A stretch of 64,000 nt of DNA, from NCBI GenBank assembly GCA_905221615.1, contig CAJNDT010002890.1, positions 1,386,001-1,450,000 on the forward strand, read 5' to 3'. Under the pieces are notes generated by a model. It made no database searches. It was not told the origin of the DNA and worked only from the letters and a program-made list of their open reading frames with translations. How positions within the stretch are numbered: the first letter of the stretch is position 1; the number at the start of each line of letters is the position of its first letter. Shown one piece after another: positions 10,219 through 20,118 of this stretch. Origin of the DNA: Symbiodinium sp. CCMP2592. Its lineage: Eukaryota; Sar; Dinophyceae; Suessiales; Symbiodiniaceae. A program made the translations under genes and the position numbers.

Positions 10219-10979
10219 CCCACAGACCACACTGTAGAAGAATGTTGTGCGATTTCGAGCTTCTAGTTTGGGGATGGTGGGCTTGGCTCAGGGGATCGAA
10301 ATTCATAAGATTTGAGAGCGGGGGTTTGAGGTTTAGTTTTATGTAGTTTAAAAGTTTTTGTTTGGTCAGGTTGTAGTTCTAGGGTTTGGAGGTTCTGTGA
10401 CTTCACAGGATTTGCGGTCGGGAGCTTCGGAGTTTTGTTACGACAGCTTCAGATGCCACCAAGATGGGTTTCTGCGAGTCTTTCTCCGCACATTTCTCCC
10501 AAACTTTAGCACATTAACTGGACCCTGTCGAAAACACGTATACTGTCCTCAAGCCAAACACCTGCGGTGCAAGCAATGCTGGTACGTGGCTGGGGTACCT
10601 TCAACGAAAAGCCAAAGCCCAAAGTACGGAGTACTTGGATGCTTGGTCAACTCTCGGTCTCGCCTGAAGGCCTTAGTTAACCGTGAGGTGTCGGCTTTCC
10701 AATTCTGGACCTCTTCTTGAAACAATAGATCTCGGGTTATAGAGAGATCCCCAAAGCATGTTCCTTGATTGAGGGGTCCCTGGGTGGCCAGGATGACAGA
10801 GAGGAGCCATTTGCAAGGCAGGCCCATAAGGCTGTGTGGTTTAAGCTGCTGGGCTTCTAAGCTCAGCAACTCCGATCCATCCCAAACCCCAAAACCCCTA
10901 AACCCTCAGCTGAAGAGCTTGGGGTCTGAGACTATGCCCCGTCAAGTACTTTGCTTGTACAGTTTTGAGCTTCTGGGAT
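10219..10979. other. Unassigned; 120-codon frame not convincing
   Basis: Frames are open on both strands at 10358-10720 (plus) and 10549-10869 (minus). Neither shows a domain, and lengths are within chance. The plus frame has CPQAKHLRCKQCW, a cysteine cluster too short to name. Confidence 0.35.
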
Positions 10980-11083
10980 GTGGGTGGTTGTCAAAATTAG
11001 GGTCCCTTTTTGGGTCCTTATTGTAATACGGCACCTGATATTTAGGGTACCCAACAAGGGACCATAATTTTGATAACCGCCCA
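10980..11083. mobile_element. fam-P hairpin element, copy 1
   Basis: TGGGTGGTTGTCAAAATTAG mirrors AATTTTGATAACCGCCCA. GGGTCCCTTTTTGGG mirrors CCCAACAAGGGACC. The middle has ATACGGCACC. Confidence 0.92.
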
Positions 11084-11154
11084 TGTGTATGCCGAGAACG
11101 GCCCACGAAGTTGGTACCGAACCCCAGAAGCCAAAGGCTCACACCCCGACCAGT

Positions 11155-11275
11155 ACTTAAAGGATCATGGGACTTAGTAACTAGGGTTATAATTTGGGTA
11201 ACTATACTTGTAATGACTTATAACCCAATTAGAGTACTTATAACCCTACTTACTATGTCACATGATCCTCCAAGT
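11155..11275. mobile_element. fam-A hairpin element, copy 1
   Basis: The arms ACTTAAAGGATCATGGGAC and CATGATCCTCCAAGT enclose a second mirrored pair, AGTAACTAGGGTTATAA / TTATAACCCTACTTACT. The apex is AACTATACTTGTAATGACTT. One end of fam-A is always CTTAAAGG (or CTTTTAAGG) and the other CTTGGAGG, so orientation can be read. Confidence 0.95.
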
Positions 11276-11429
11276 TAGGGTCCGCGTACTCCTCACTATG
11301 TCAAGGGCTCTGGGTCCTTTTGGGGTAACAACAATAAATTATAAGGACTACTCCAACCCTTAGGGCACAGTACCCTCGATATGGTTCTCCCTACAGTTAC
11401 CACTGAACCTTACAAGTAGATCGAAATCC

Positions 11430-11506
11430 ATAACCCTAAATTCTAAACCCTAAACCCTTAACCCTAAACCCAAAACCCTAAACCCTAAAACCCTAAACCC
11501 TAAACC
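11430..11506 (-). repeat. CCCTAAA tract
   Basis: About ten CCCTAAA units with CCCAAAA and CCCTTAA variants. Confidence 0.9.
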
Positions 11507-11765
11507 GCCTCAGGACTCTGAGCCAGGGCCCTCTGTAACGTCCCACCAAGTTTAGGCTTCCGACTTCAGAGCTCAGCTACTGGGGTTCGGCTTTTGGGGG
11601 CCCCGTATAGAGCCCTTATAGAACCCATATAGATCCCTTTAAAGGAACCGTTAAGCACATGGACCCTTAGGGATTTAGGTTTGACATGAAGCCCTAAGAG
11701 TCCATCAACCTAAACAGTATATACATTAGCTTTTGAGGTTAGGATTTAGGTTTGACAGGAAGCTG

Positions 11766-11874
11766 CGAAGGGCCCATGTACCCAAATAGTATATACTTTG
11801 GCCCCAAAGTACCCGTATAGGGAGTACCTTTAAGGCCAAAGTACATACTATTTGGGGACATGGACCCTTTGGGA
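11766..11874. mobile_element. fam-G hairpin element, copy 2
   Basis: GAAGGGCCCATGTACCCAAA and TTTGGGGACATGGACCCTTT mirror each other. The core is CCCGTATAGGGAGTACC. A detached fam-G end (CACATGGACCCTTAGGG) sits at 11656-11672. Confidence 0.92.
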
Positions 11875-13067
11875 AGCCTAAAGCTCTAAAGGCTAGTGCG
11901 GGGAATGTCCTTGGGCTTGGCGAGTCGGCTTTGTGGCGCAGGGCGCGGTTGCCGGTTGAGGGTAGTGACGTTCGGCTCACGGTTTATGGGATTGTAGAGT
12001 TTTGCGGTTTGGGTTTGTAGGGCTGAGGGTTGAGGGGCATTTGTTGCGTCGTGGGGCAGGAGAAGTGATTAGCAGGTTTGAGTGATGCATGGTGCAGGAA
12101 TCCCTGCAGAAACGACACATGTGACCTGCAATGCAGACCACCTCGCCCATGCAACAAACGCCATGTCGGATTGATACAGCCACGGTTAAATTTCGGCATG
12201 TTGCCCAGAGACGACTTAATCAAACTTTGATTGAAGCTCAATGCCAACGCTATACCGGCCTCCAACAGACAAGTAACCCCGCAAACGTAGCAGAAGTATA
12301 TCATCTTCTGAAAGGCACAGTCGGAATACTGATCCGCAAACCATGAGCTCGAAGCCTATGACCTGAGGGTTTTTCAGTCACTACCTCAACCGATACTACG
12401 GGACCCTAGTTTTTGTACAGCCCTGCTTACAAATGTCCAAGAATGCCCTGAACCTTATCTAACCCCTGGGCCCCTGAGCCTTAAGCCCCGAGCCCTGAAT
12501 ACTAGCACCGTAAAGCCGCAGGAGTACGCCCCGAACCCCCTTCTTCCGAGAGCGTTCACTCCTGCCGCCCGTTTCCACAAACATAAAGCCTTTGCGACTC
12601 TGCAAAGCCCCATATCATGCCTGTAGTACAGCCATCAAATCCCGAAATATCAACCTAAACCCACAGCATACAGTCCCGGTTCACAACTCCCGAAGCTATT
12701 TGTAACCCTATAAACCCAAACCATACTATCCCTACAGTTCACGCCCCCGAAACTAACTATAATATGGGTTCCCTAAGAATAGGGGAAACTATAATATGCG
12801 GGCCCGAAGAATAGGAAAAGGGTTTTGGGGTATATTATAATATGCTCATAATGAGGAGACCCTCCGAAAAGGCATGTGCACATGATTTCGGGAGTCTGTG
12901 CCGGATAGGTGTCGGGACGCTCGAGGCCTAGGCAGCGAAAGTGCGGTTTAGGGCGCAGGGGCTTAGTCGTTAGGGTTTGAGGTTCTATACGACGGTGTAG
13001 GGTTTAGGGAATTTAGGGGGTTTAGGGTGTGGGCTTCAGGTTTTGGGTTACGGTTACCTTTTGAGAG
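11875..13067. other. Unassigned; overlapping frames on both strands
   Basis: Frames of 68-106 codons overlap on opposite strands at 11977-12346, so none can be chosen. CCCTAAA-like and TATAATATGGG-type repeats occur at 12700-12850. No hairpin element was seen. Confidence 0.45.
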
Positions 13068-13110
13068 ATCCTTCTTATGAATTCCTTATGTAAGTCCTCA
13101 AAAAGGTAGG
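13068..13110. repeat. Short hairpin CCTTTTGAG..CTCAAAAAGG
   Basis: A 40-bp mirror with TA on both sides. It may be a shrunken element. Confidence 0.6.
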
Positions 13111-13181
13111 CCATGCGGGGTTAAGGTAGTCTTTCGGGTGCGAGAGTCGAGTGACTGTCATGCGCAGAGATTGCGTGGTCT

Positions 13182-13303
13182 ACTTAAAAGGACATGGGAC
13201 TTAGTAACTAGGGTTATAATTAGGGTAACTATACTTATAATTACTTATAGCCCCAATAAGGGTACTTATAACCCTATTTACTAAGTCCCATGATCCTCCA
13301 AGT
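13182..13303. mobile_element. fam-A hairpin element, copy 2
   Basis: Full length with both arms. Flanked by TA at each side (..GGTCTA / TAGGAT..). Confidence 0.95.
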
Positions 13304-13492
13304 AGGATTTGCATGGAGGTTCGGTCGAGTTGAAGGTTCAAGGCTATGTATGTACAAATGTGGGCCTACAATGCAAAGAGGACCCTACACCTTGAACAGC
13401 TGGTGAGCGAAGCGAATGCCTGGTCGATGAAGTTACCGCATCCGGAGTGGTGAGTGCAATGGCCATTTGCCGGTGCACGCGGATGACTTGCT

Positions 13493-13598
13493 ACGGTTGA
13501 TGATATAAATCCTGCATTACCTTAAGGACCATACACTATGGGAGTTATGGTATATGTCCCTTCTTATGGGCAGTGCCGGATTTATGTCATCAACCGTA
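13493..13598. mobile_element. fam-C hairpin element, copy 1
   Basis: ACGGTTGATGATATAAATCC mirrors GGATTTATGTCATCAACCGT. The middle holds TACCTTAAGGACC and GGTATATGTCCCTT. fam-C ends are CGGTTGATG / CATCAACCG inside TA..TA. Five copies with intact left tips all show TA at both sides. Confidence 0.95.
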
Positions 13599-13725
13599 CT
13601 CCTGCCATCTCCTGACCGAAGAGGACACCGCCTTCAACTTTCAGGGCTAGGTTCGCGAGTGCTGGGAATGCACGGATCTCAAGTGCGCCACCCCAGATGC
13701 TTTGAAGTTCCTTTGAAGTTCCCTA

Positions 13726-13808
13726 AACCCGAAACCCCTAACCCAAACCCTGAACCCGAAACCCCAAGCCCTGAACCCTAAACCCCAAACCCTAAACCCT
13801 GGACCCTA
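13726..13808 (-). repeat. Degenerate CCCTAAA / CCCGAAA tract
   Basis: Variant heptamers alternate over about 80 bp. Confidence 0.8.
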
Positions 13809-14000
13809 AGAGGAGGTCTAGGGATTAGGCAGGGTCGCCGAAATCCCAAACCCTGAGCCCTCGGACCCCAACCCTATGCAAACCCTCTCGACCCAATGCC
13901 CTGCTAGACAAGATAATGTAGGGGACGTAGTACTTCGAATAGGGTTCTTTTTAAAGGGTTCCTTTAACGGATCCTATAAGGGATCCATGGTAGTCTTCTA

Positions 14001-14092
14001 TGATATAGGGGCCTGAAGAATTAGAAGAGGGTTTTGTGGTACAATATAACATAACCATATTAAGGAACCCCTAAAGATAGCCCCTGTATTAA
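14001..14092. mobile_element. fam-E hairpin element
   Basis: GATATAGGGGCCTGAAGAAT and GATAGCCCCTGTATTAAG are the arms. TTTTGTGGTACAATATAAC and AACCATATTAAGGAACCCC are in family order. Confidence 0.85.
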
Positions 14093-14494
14093 GCCGAACC
14101 CCCCACCCCCCCAAACCGAACCATGAATAGGGTGAAGGGTTTAGTGTGCGCCAACTGCTTAAATCTCTTGAAACCACTTAAGTAAATGCAAACCACGCGA
14201 ATCTTTTCCAAAGTCTAAGCCGTGAACCTCCAACCCGAATCCCACCTTTCCAGAACAAGACCACATGAAGCGTGCTAAAGCCCAAACTCAATCCCTGAAG
14301 CAGTCCAGCGGCCAGGATGAAATTCATCAAGCCTTTGGCATCATATGAAAGATCTAAAGCCAATCTATATAGAGCCTCCCAAAACATGCACAAACTCTAC
14401 ACCTTGAAAGTTGTTTATCCAGCAGAGCCCTAGACCTGAACCCATAAACGCTACATGCATCCCCCGGGTGCTGAACGCAAAAGGTGCTAGTGAG

Positions 14495-14680
14495 CCTCCA
14501 ACCCTAAACCCGAAACCCCTAAAGCCTAATCCCAAACCTAAAACCTTAAACCTGAAACCTTAAACCCAAACCTAGAACCCTAAACCTGAAACTTTAAAAA
14601 ACCCAAACCTAAAACCCTAAACCTAAAACCTTAAACCCGAACCTAAAACCCTAAACCCAAGCCTAGAGCCCCCAAACCCA
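14495..14680 (-). repeat. Long degenerate CCCTAAA tract
   Basis: About 25 heptamer-like units with CCTAAAA, CTTAAAC and CCTGAAA variants, ending near the CTCGTAGG boundary. Confidence 0.85.
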
Positions 14681-14838
14681 ACTCGTAGGATGGTCCCCGT
14701 GATGCTCGCTGAGCTATCTTCGGGCTCCTGCGCCCGGCTCGGGGCTTCACGTTTAGGGTTTAGGGCTTAGGGTTTGGGCGCAGGTCTTTCTGCCATAGCC
14801 TACTCGTTTTTGTGGTGACGGCCCGAAAATTCACAGAT

Positions 14839-14874
14839 GTACATGCATATGTATATGTATATGTATATATATAG
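14839..14874. repeat. ATGTAT microsatellite
   Basis: ATATGTATATGT units merge into (TA)n. Confidence 0.85.
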
Positions 14875-15081
14875 ACAAAAACATATTCACACGTTTTAAC
14901 ATGGAACATGGAATGACACTGCAGAAAAGTGATTTGGTTGGATAGGTGTACTAGGTGTACCTTGAATCATGCGTAGACGAGTAGGTAAGCTTTAACCTGT
15001 GTGCTATAATCCCACTATAATCCCAACATACTCCCACAGGCCCAAAGGTTAACCTTTGGTTCCCCAGGATACTGGACAAGC

Positions 15082-15199
15082 ACTTGGAGGGTCGGGGGAC
15101 TTAGTAACTAGTATTTTGGAGACTTACAAGAGCTACTTATAAGTACCATAACCCAAATTACGGTCCCTTTTAGGGTACTTATAAGTCTACTTACTACCC
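15082..15199. mobile_element. fam-B hairpin element, copy 2 (right tip lost)
   Basis: ACTTGGAGGGTCGGGGGAC and AGTAACTAGTATTTTGG lead in. TACCATAACCCAAATTACGG and GGTACTTATAAGTCTACTTA close it. The terminal GTCCCCCGACC is missing. Confidence 0.88.
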
Positions 15200-15504
15200 A
15201 GGGAGGGGCTTGGGAATCTCAGAGAGCTTCATGTGCTTCGAGGGTGCAGGGCGTTTAGGCATTACCGCTTGAAGGCTTAGGGCTAAGACTTTGGGGTTTT
15301 AGGTCTTACGGGTGTGCAGTAGGGCTTACAGTTTATATTTGGTATTTAGGGTTGCGCAGCATTATACTACTGTAAGAGTTTGCAGTTAGGTAATTTTCTG
15401 CCGTCCTTCCCTGAACTTAGCCACATGACCCTGGTCAGTTTAGGACGTGCCAGGCATGTTGCCTCGAGTTTGAGGCTGTAGAGCTAAGACACTATGTGTT
15501 CTTG

Positions 15505-15614
15505 GCGTTCTTCTGGTTGGCTCTTAGGACTTTAACTTTTTGGGTTTCTGTATGAACCATAAGAAGGAGGCTGAAAGTTTAACTTTTAGGAGGGTTCAGA
15601 AGTCAGCCAAGTGT
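15505..15614 (+). mobile_element. fam-Q element, copy 1
   Basis: It is nearly identical to 28282-28393 over about 110 bp (GCGTTCTTCTGGTTGGCTCT at the left, TTCAGAAGTCAGCCAAGTGT at the right). Internal self-complementarity is partial (TTGGCT ends, TTTAACTTTT / AAAGTTTAA steps), so it may use a different mechanism or be a decayed hairpin. Confidence 0.85.
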
Positions 15615-15687
15615 TGAGGCGCAAGATGTTCAGGCAACGTTGTTTCAAGGCTGGCCCCCGAGAGACAGAATGCCAGGTGGCTGTAGT

Positions 15688-15795
15688 GCTTGGAGGGTCG
15701 GGGGACTTAGTAAGTAGTTATTCTATAGGCTTATAAGTACCATAACCCAAATTAGGGTCCCTTTTAGGGTACTTATACGTCTACTTACTACCTAC
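15688..15795. mobile_element. fam-B hairpin element, copy 3 (right tip lost)
   Basis: CTTGGAGGGTCGGGGGACTT and TACCATAACCCAAATTAGGG are followed by ACTTATACGTCTACTTACTA. The right arm breaks at the same place as copy 2, which suggests a truncated sub-type. Confidence 0.88.
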
Positions 15796-16016
15796 TGATA
15801 TAGGGTCCCTTATTTTCCGAAGCTACCATATTGTCTTGTTGGTGTCTATCAGGGGCTTGGGTTTGGTTTAGGGTCCACGGCTTTAGGGTCTTGGGTTGGC
15901 ATAGAATAAGCACCCAGCTCTCAATACTGTAGGACCTGGAACCTTATAAATAAGGGTACTATAATAAGGGATCTATAAGGGTTAGTGTAATGGATCTATC
16001 AGGGCACTATAAGGGT

Positions 16017-16136
16017 AATGTAGGAACCTGATTAAGAAACCTTGGGCCTTTGTTAGGGCTCCTTGTATGAATCGTACTATTTTGGGGTTCTAGGCTAGTT
16101 CTAGGCCCAGGGTTTTTTAATCAGGTTCCTACATTA
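16017..16136. mobile_element. fam-F hairpin element, copy 1
   Basis: AATGTAGGAACCTGATTAAG mirrors TTAATCAGGTTCCTACATT. Inside, CTTGGGCCTTTGTTAGGG pairs with CTAGGCCCAGGG. The outermost AATGTAGG / CCTACATT is the same as in fam-E. Confidence 0.95.
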
Positions 16137-17388
16137 CTATCCGACCATCTCAACACCGAACAAGAAGTTCTAAGCCCGGCCTCAGTCCTGACAAAACTCC
16201 CGAACCCGGAAGCCTGCAAAGCTTACAATCTAAATCCCTAGACCACACCCTGAAGCCTGTTTTAAGTCTAGGCGGTGCAACCATAAACGCCAGTCGAAGA
16301 CCTGCAGTTTCAGTGTTCATTTGTACATCCATAAAACCCTACACCCTGAAGCCCCTTTTCTTGAAAGCCCATGGGTGTGCGCGTAGTAGTTGCAGACAGG
16401 CTCTCCAGAAAGCAGGTTGCTTTAGGGCCTCGGGCCCTGCAGCCCAGTCAACTAAGCCCTAGACCCCAAGCCTTATTCTTCCCTAAAGCCCTAAACCCTA
16501 ACAAGCGGCACTTCCTAGATGGTGACCCCGACAATGCAAAGGCTCTGAAGTTTTAACGGCTGCGGGTGTGTGGAGCTCTGTAACTTGAGGGTTTAGGTCA
16601 CCCAGGTCTTGGCATGTCTGGATTTGTGAAAGACACAAGCATGCAGGGCTGTTGAGTGTTGGTTCTCTTCCTCAATGTTACAAACTGCTGTTGTTTCGAT
16701 TCCTTTCTTTTCCGGCCCCGTCGCGAATCACAAGGCTTCTGAGCGGATTTTGGAGACTACTAAATGCTGGACTTTGTCCGAACTCCACAATGCACCATCT
16801 GAACCTCCGCGCTTAGAGAGTCTACCTGGGCCCCAACAGTATGTAGAACAATAGCCTCTTATAGGTATTGGGCCATTATGTTACCTACTTTTGAGAGTTT
16901 ACCAGTCAAACCTGACTGACGAGCCAGCCTCTTTAAAGTTATGCAGCCCGAGGCTGGAATCCAAAGGCTATAGTTTATTGTTTAGTTCGTGTGCCATGGT
17001 TTTCACTATGTTAGTAATGTAGTAGACCTTGCATGATCTTGCATGCAAGTATATACTTCTTATTGTTTGAGTGTGTATGAGTATTGGGCACTTGGGAAGG
17101 TTTATTTCGACCCAACATCGGTGTGGCTGACAGAGGGCTACGCGAGCTCCCATGTAGCTTCTATCCAATGCCCCAACACTGAAGATCAATACGAAACCTA
17201 AATCCGAAACTGCTGTGATTTTTGGCATGTGGGTCTTGGCATGTATTGGCTATTTACGGCTTCAGGTGGGTTGAGCTGAAACCTTGGAACCCAAAGCACT
17301 TAAACCCTGCCTGAAACCGCTCCAGAATCCAAGCCGCCTTGGAAACGCGGATAGACTTTCAGTTTCGAAGCCCGAGCCCCTGAACCCT
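16137..17388. other. Unassigned, no gene supported
   Basis: Several 60-90 codon frames occur on both strands without domain or codon signal. CCCTAAA-like units lie at 16335-16360 and 16485-16500. A TTATAGGTATTGGGCCATTATGTTACCTAC stretch at 16860-16890 recurs at 19072-19105 after the same CCTGGGCCCCAACAGTATGTAGAA-like lead, an older duplicated segment. Confidence 0.45.
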
Positions 17389-17510
17389 ACTTAAAGGATC
17401 ATGAAACTTAGTAACTAGGGTTATAATTTGGGTAACTATACTTATAATTACTTATAACCCCAATTAGAGTACTTATAACCCTACTTACTACGTCCCATGA
17501 TCCTCCAAGT
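17389..17510. mobile_element. fam-A hairpin element, copy 3
   Basis: Full length, TA at both sides. One arm reads CATGAAAC instead of CATGGGAC. Confidence 0.95.
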
Positions 17511-17639
17511 AAGCCATGTTCGGGCCCTCTGCTTCTGGCAGTGGATGTGGTGTTAGCTCAGGATCGGATCCCCTTGTCTTTAAAGCTTGCGGATGCACAG
17601 TCCACAGTCTGTTTCGCGACTTTGTGTCCACACAGAATC

Positions 17640-17727
17640 CTTAAGGGTCCATCATATAGTACATACATTGGCCTTACAGTACTCCCTACATAGCTTATAT
17701 GCTATATGGGTACATGGACCCTTAGGG
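17640..17727. mobile_element. fam-G hairpin element, copy 3
   Basis: CTTAAGGGTCCATCATATAG and GTACATGGACCCTTAGGG are the arms. It is shorter in the middle than the others. Confidence 0.88.
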
Positions 17728-17734
17728 AAACAAT

Positions 17735-17842
17735 CCCCCCATCAAACCCGAAACCCCAAAACCTAAACCCAAAACCCGAACCCCCAAAACCTAAACCCTA
17801 AAACCCGAAACCCTAAACCCCCTAAAAAACCCGAAACCCCCA
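17735..17842 (-). repeat. Degenerate CCCTAAA / CCCGAAA tract
   Basis: About 14 variant heptamers between fam-G and fam-I elements. Confidence 0.85.
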
Positions 17843-17930
17843 TGGACCCTCAGGGAAGGCTTTCCGGGTTCGGTGAAAAGCTATCATACGTGTTGTCGGG
17901 TGGGGGCCTGCCTTGGAGAAGCCTGACTCT

Positions 17931-18095
17931 CCAAGGGTCCAAAGGACCCAAAAAAGAAGGTACTTGGGTTTAGGGGTTTAGGGTTTAGGGGGGTTTAGTT
18001 AGGGGTTTAGGGTGTAGGGTTTAGGGTTTAGGATAGTAGTTATGTAGGTTCGTATTTGGAAGAGTATATGATTATTGGGTACTTGGGCCCTTGGG
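17931..18095. mobile_element. fam-I hairpin element, copy 1, enlarged by TTTAGGG repeats
   Basis: CCAAGGGTCCAAAGGACCCA at the left and GGTACTTGGGCCCTTGGGG at the right are fam-I ends. The other two copies (24291-24401, 46448-46557) are about 110 bp. This one is about 165 bp because a run of some eight TTTAGGG-type heptamers (about 17966-18030) sits where the others have only GGGTTTAGGAT or TTTTAAGAT. Confidence 0.92.
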
Positions 18096-18188
18096 GACTG
18101 ATCCAGTGCCATTGTAGCCAATGCTGATGTTTCTACGCACGCCAACGTGCAAGAAAATCGACAGCTCATGCATGCAGGAAAGCGGAGT

Positions 18189-18316
18189 AATGTAGGGGCC
18201 TTAATAATTAGACTACGGTTTTGGAGTAGACTATACTGAATTGTAGCATATCTATATAATAAGGAACCCCCCAAGCCCTATTCTAACTATTCAGGCCCCT
18301 ACAGGCCCCTACATTA
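18189..18316. mobile_element. fam-E hairpin element
   Basis: TAATGTAGGGGCCTTAATAA mirrors the TTCAGGCCCCTACA right arm. The last 12 bases are duplicated (AGGCCCCTACA occurs twice). It ends TACATTA, where fam-A copy 4 begins. Confidence 0.92.
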
Positions 18317-18436
18317 CTTAAAGGGTCATGGGACTTAGTAACTAGGGTTATAATTAGGGTAACTATACTTATAGTTACTTATAGCCCCAATTAGGGTACT
18401 TATAACCCTACTTACTAAGTCCCATGATCCTCTAAG
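18317..18436. mobile_element. fam-A hairpin element, copy 4, at the tip of fam-E
   Basis: Full length. TACATTA stands directly on both sides (18310-18316 and 18437-18443), so the element appears inserted into the TACATTA tip of the fam-E copy. Confidence 0.93.
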
Positions 18437-18437
18437 T

Positions 18438-19209
18438 ACATTAGGTTATAAGACTTATGCAGATCGGGTTGGATTCGAGGGGCCTCGGAGGTTCTGCAAG
18501 GAGGTTAGTCGGGGTTACTTGAATTGCGCTTGTGTTCTAGAGTTTGAGTTACCTGTAAAGGCCTGAGGCTTTGCACAATTTACGCTTGAATCAATCCTCG
18601 CTGGCTGGAATTGTGGCTGAAGGTTGCAGGTTTGATTTGTGGGTGAAGGTTGCAGGTTTAGGGCTTAAGGTTTTGAAAGTTTCGGGTTGCAGGATGTCGA
18701 GGTTTTATCCCTAACCCCGATGCCCTGAACCCAAAGCAGTACAAGCGCTAATCCTTGAACCCGGAGCATGATCTGTTTTGAGTTCAGACTTTGGCCGCTT
18801 TTAAAGAGCCAGGTTCTCTGGCATTTCTTGGATGTTTGGCTATTAAGACGTGCGCCTTAAGGTTAAGGGGTTTAGGGTTTAGGGCTTAGGGAACCCAGAC
18901 CTGAAACTAGGCCCCGTAAATATTGCACGCCGACCTTGGTAGAGCAGGAATCGGGCGTACTGGATCCCCATACTGAAGGCTTAAGATGCTGACACTGCGC
19001 CGTGGGCTCCTCCATGCATGGGATATAGAAGGGTTGCCTGGGCCCCAACAGCATGTAGAATACTCGCCTTTTATAGCTATTGAGCCATTATGTTTATTAC
19101 CTACATTTGGCGGGTTTGTGTGAGTGTTAACATAGCAGCAGCAGGATTGGTGTCAGGGCATGCGGGCTGAAGGTCAGCAGTAGGGGGTATAATTGTGTTC
19201 CCAGAGACT
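18438..19209. other. Unassigned, no gene supported
   Basis: TTTAGGG units occur at 18860-18890. A GGTTGCAGGTTT-type 30-bp direct repeat occurs at 18600-18665. No gene was seen. Confidence 0.45.
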
Positions 19210-19242
19210 CATATATATATATATATACACATATATATATAG

Positions 19243-19270
<28 letters not shown>
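19210..19270. repeat. (TA)n microsatellite
   Basis: About 60 bp with two short interruptions. Confidence 0.97.
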
Positions 19271-19273
<3 letters not shown>

Positions 19274-19310
19274 CGACGGCTTTTATTTGTGTTTATACTA
19301 CAGTACTTTG

Positions 19311-19486
19311 AAACGAGATAACCCCGTGCAGTATTTTTGTTGTCGGAACTAGCCCTACTAGGGGAACGAGATAGGGGCACCGCTTCAAACGAGATCAAGT
19401 ATATTTAGTACTAACGATACTTGAACGAGATCGACTTTTTCTGCCAGTACTTAACATGATGAAACGAGATAGGGGCACCGCTTCGA
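19311..19486 (+). repeat. Five iterated (G/A)AACGAGAT motifs
   Basis: AAACGAGATA or GAACGAGATM occurs at about 19311, 19364, 19387, 19423 and 19462, all in one orientation. Two of them belong to a longer exact repeat AACGAGATAGGGGCACCGCT at 19365 and 19463. ACAGTACTTTG / CCAGTACTTAA also recurs before the first and last motif. The block is framed by two (TA)n arrays. Confidence 0.85.
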
Positions 19487-19528
19487 GATAGTGTAATTGG
19501 CCCGAGCAATAAATAAACGCAGTGGCTC

Positions 19529-19550
19529 ATATATATATATATATACATAC

Positions 19551-19586
<36 letters not shown>
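19529..19586. repeat. (TA)n microsatellite with CATA units
   Basis: Abuts the left tip of fam-K copy 2. Confidence 0.97.
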
Positions 19587-19589
<3 letters not shown>

Positions 19590-19684
19590 CCCTCAATCAA
19601 GGAATATACCTTAAGTTGCACTGGGATCCCTAATATGACTTAAGGTATATTCCTCAATAACTAAGGGATATTGGAATCTCTGGG
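19587..19684. mobile_element. fam-K hairpin element, copy 2
   Basis: ATCCCTCAATCAAGGAATATACC mirrors the TATATTCCTCAATAACTAAGGGAT side (given here in parts). The core is CTGGGATCCCTAATATG. Confidence 0.9.
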
Positions 19685-19758
19685 TTTCGGTGACTGCATG
19701 GTTTGGGTTTCCTTTCGGGGATGCTAGCGTCGTCACACGGGGCCCCAAGGTCTGAACT

Positions 19759-19861
19759 ACGGTTGATGACATAAATCCTGCATGACCCATAATAGGGAAT
19801 ATACCATAGTTCCCGTACTTTGGGGTCCTTAAGGTATTGCAGGATTTATAGCATCAACAGT
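19759..19861. mobile_element. fam-C hairpin element, copy 2
   Basis: CGGTTGATGACATAAATCC and GGATTTATAGCATCAACAG are flanked by TA and TA. Confidence 0.95.
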
Positions 19862-19897
19862 ATCTGTCTACTTGCCGATCGTGTCGATCCATCCATA

Positions 19898-20000
19898 TGG
19901 GTAGTTGTCAAAATTAGGGTCCCTTTTTGGGGTACCCTAAATAATAGGTGCCGTATCATATTAAGGACCCAACAAGGACCATGATTTTGACAACCACCCA
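19898..20000. mobile_element. fam-P hairpin element, copy 2
   Basis: TGGGTAGTTGTCAAAATTAG mirrors ATTTTGACAACCACCCA. TA on both sides. Confidence 0.95.
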
Positions 20001-20118
20001 TATCTAGCTTGCCATGCTCCATATTCACTACCATTATGGAATGACGTAGCGAAAGGCCATCCCTGTTATGGTTTTCCGAGGGCCGAATTCCATAATGTGG
20101 TAGTGTATATGGACCCTC

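Noticed and set aside
10358..10869. Frames of 120 and 106 codons on opposite strands
   Set aside because: Mutually overlapping, no codon signal or domain, length within chance.
19174..19596. Open frames rich in Ile-Tyr repeats
   Set aside because: They are translations of the (TA)n arrays, as are those at 47319, 62742 and 62826.
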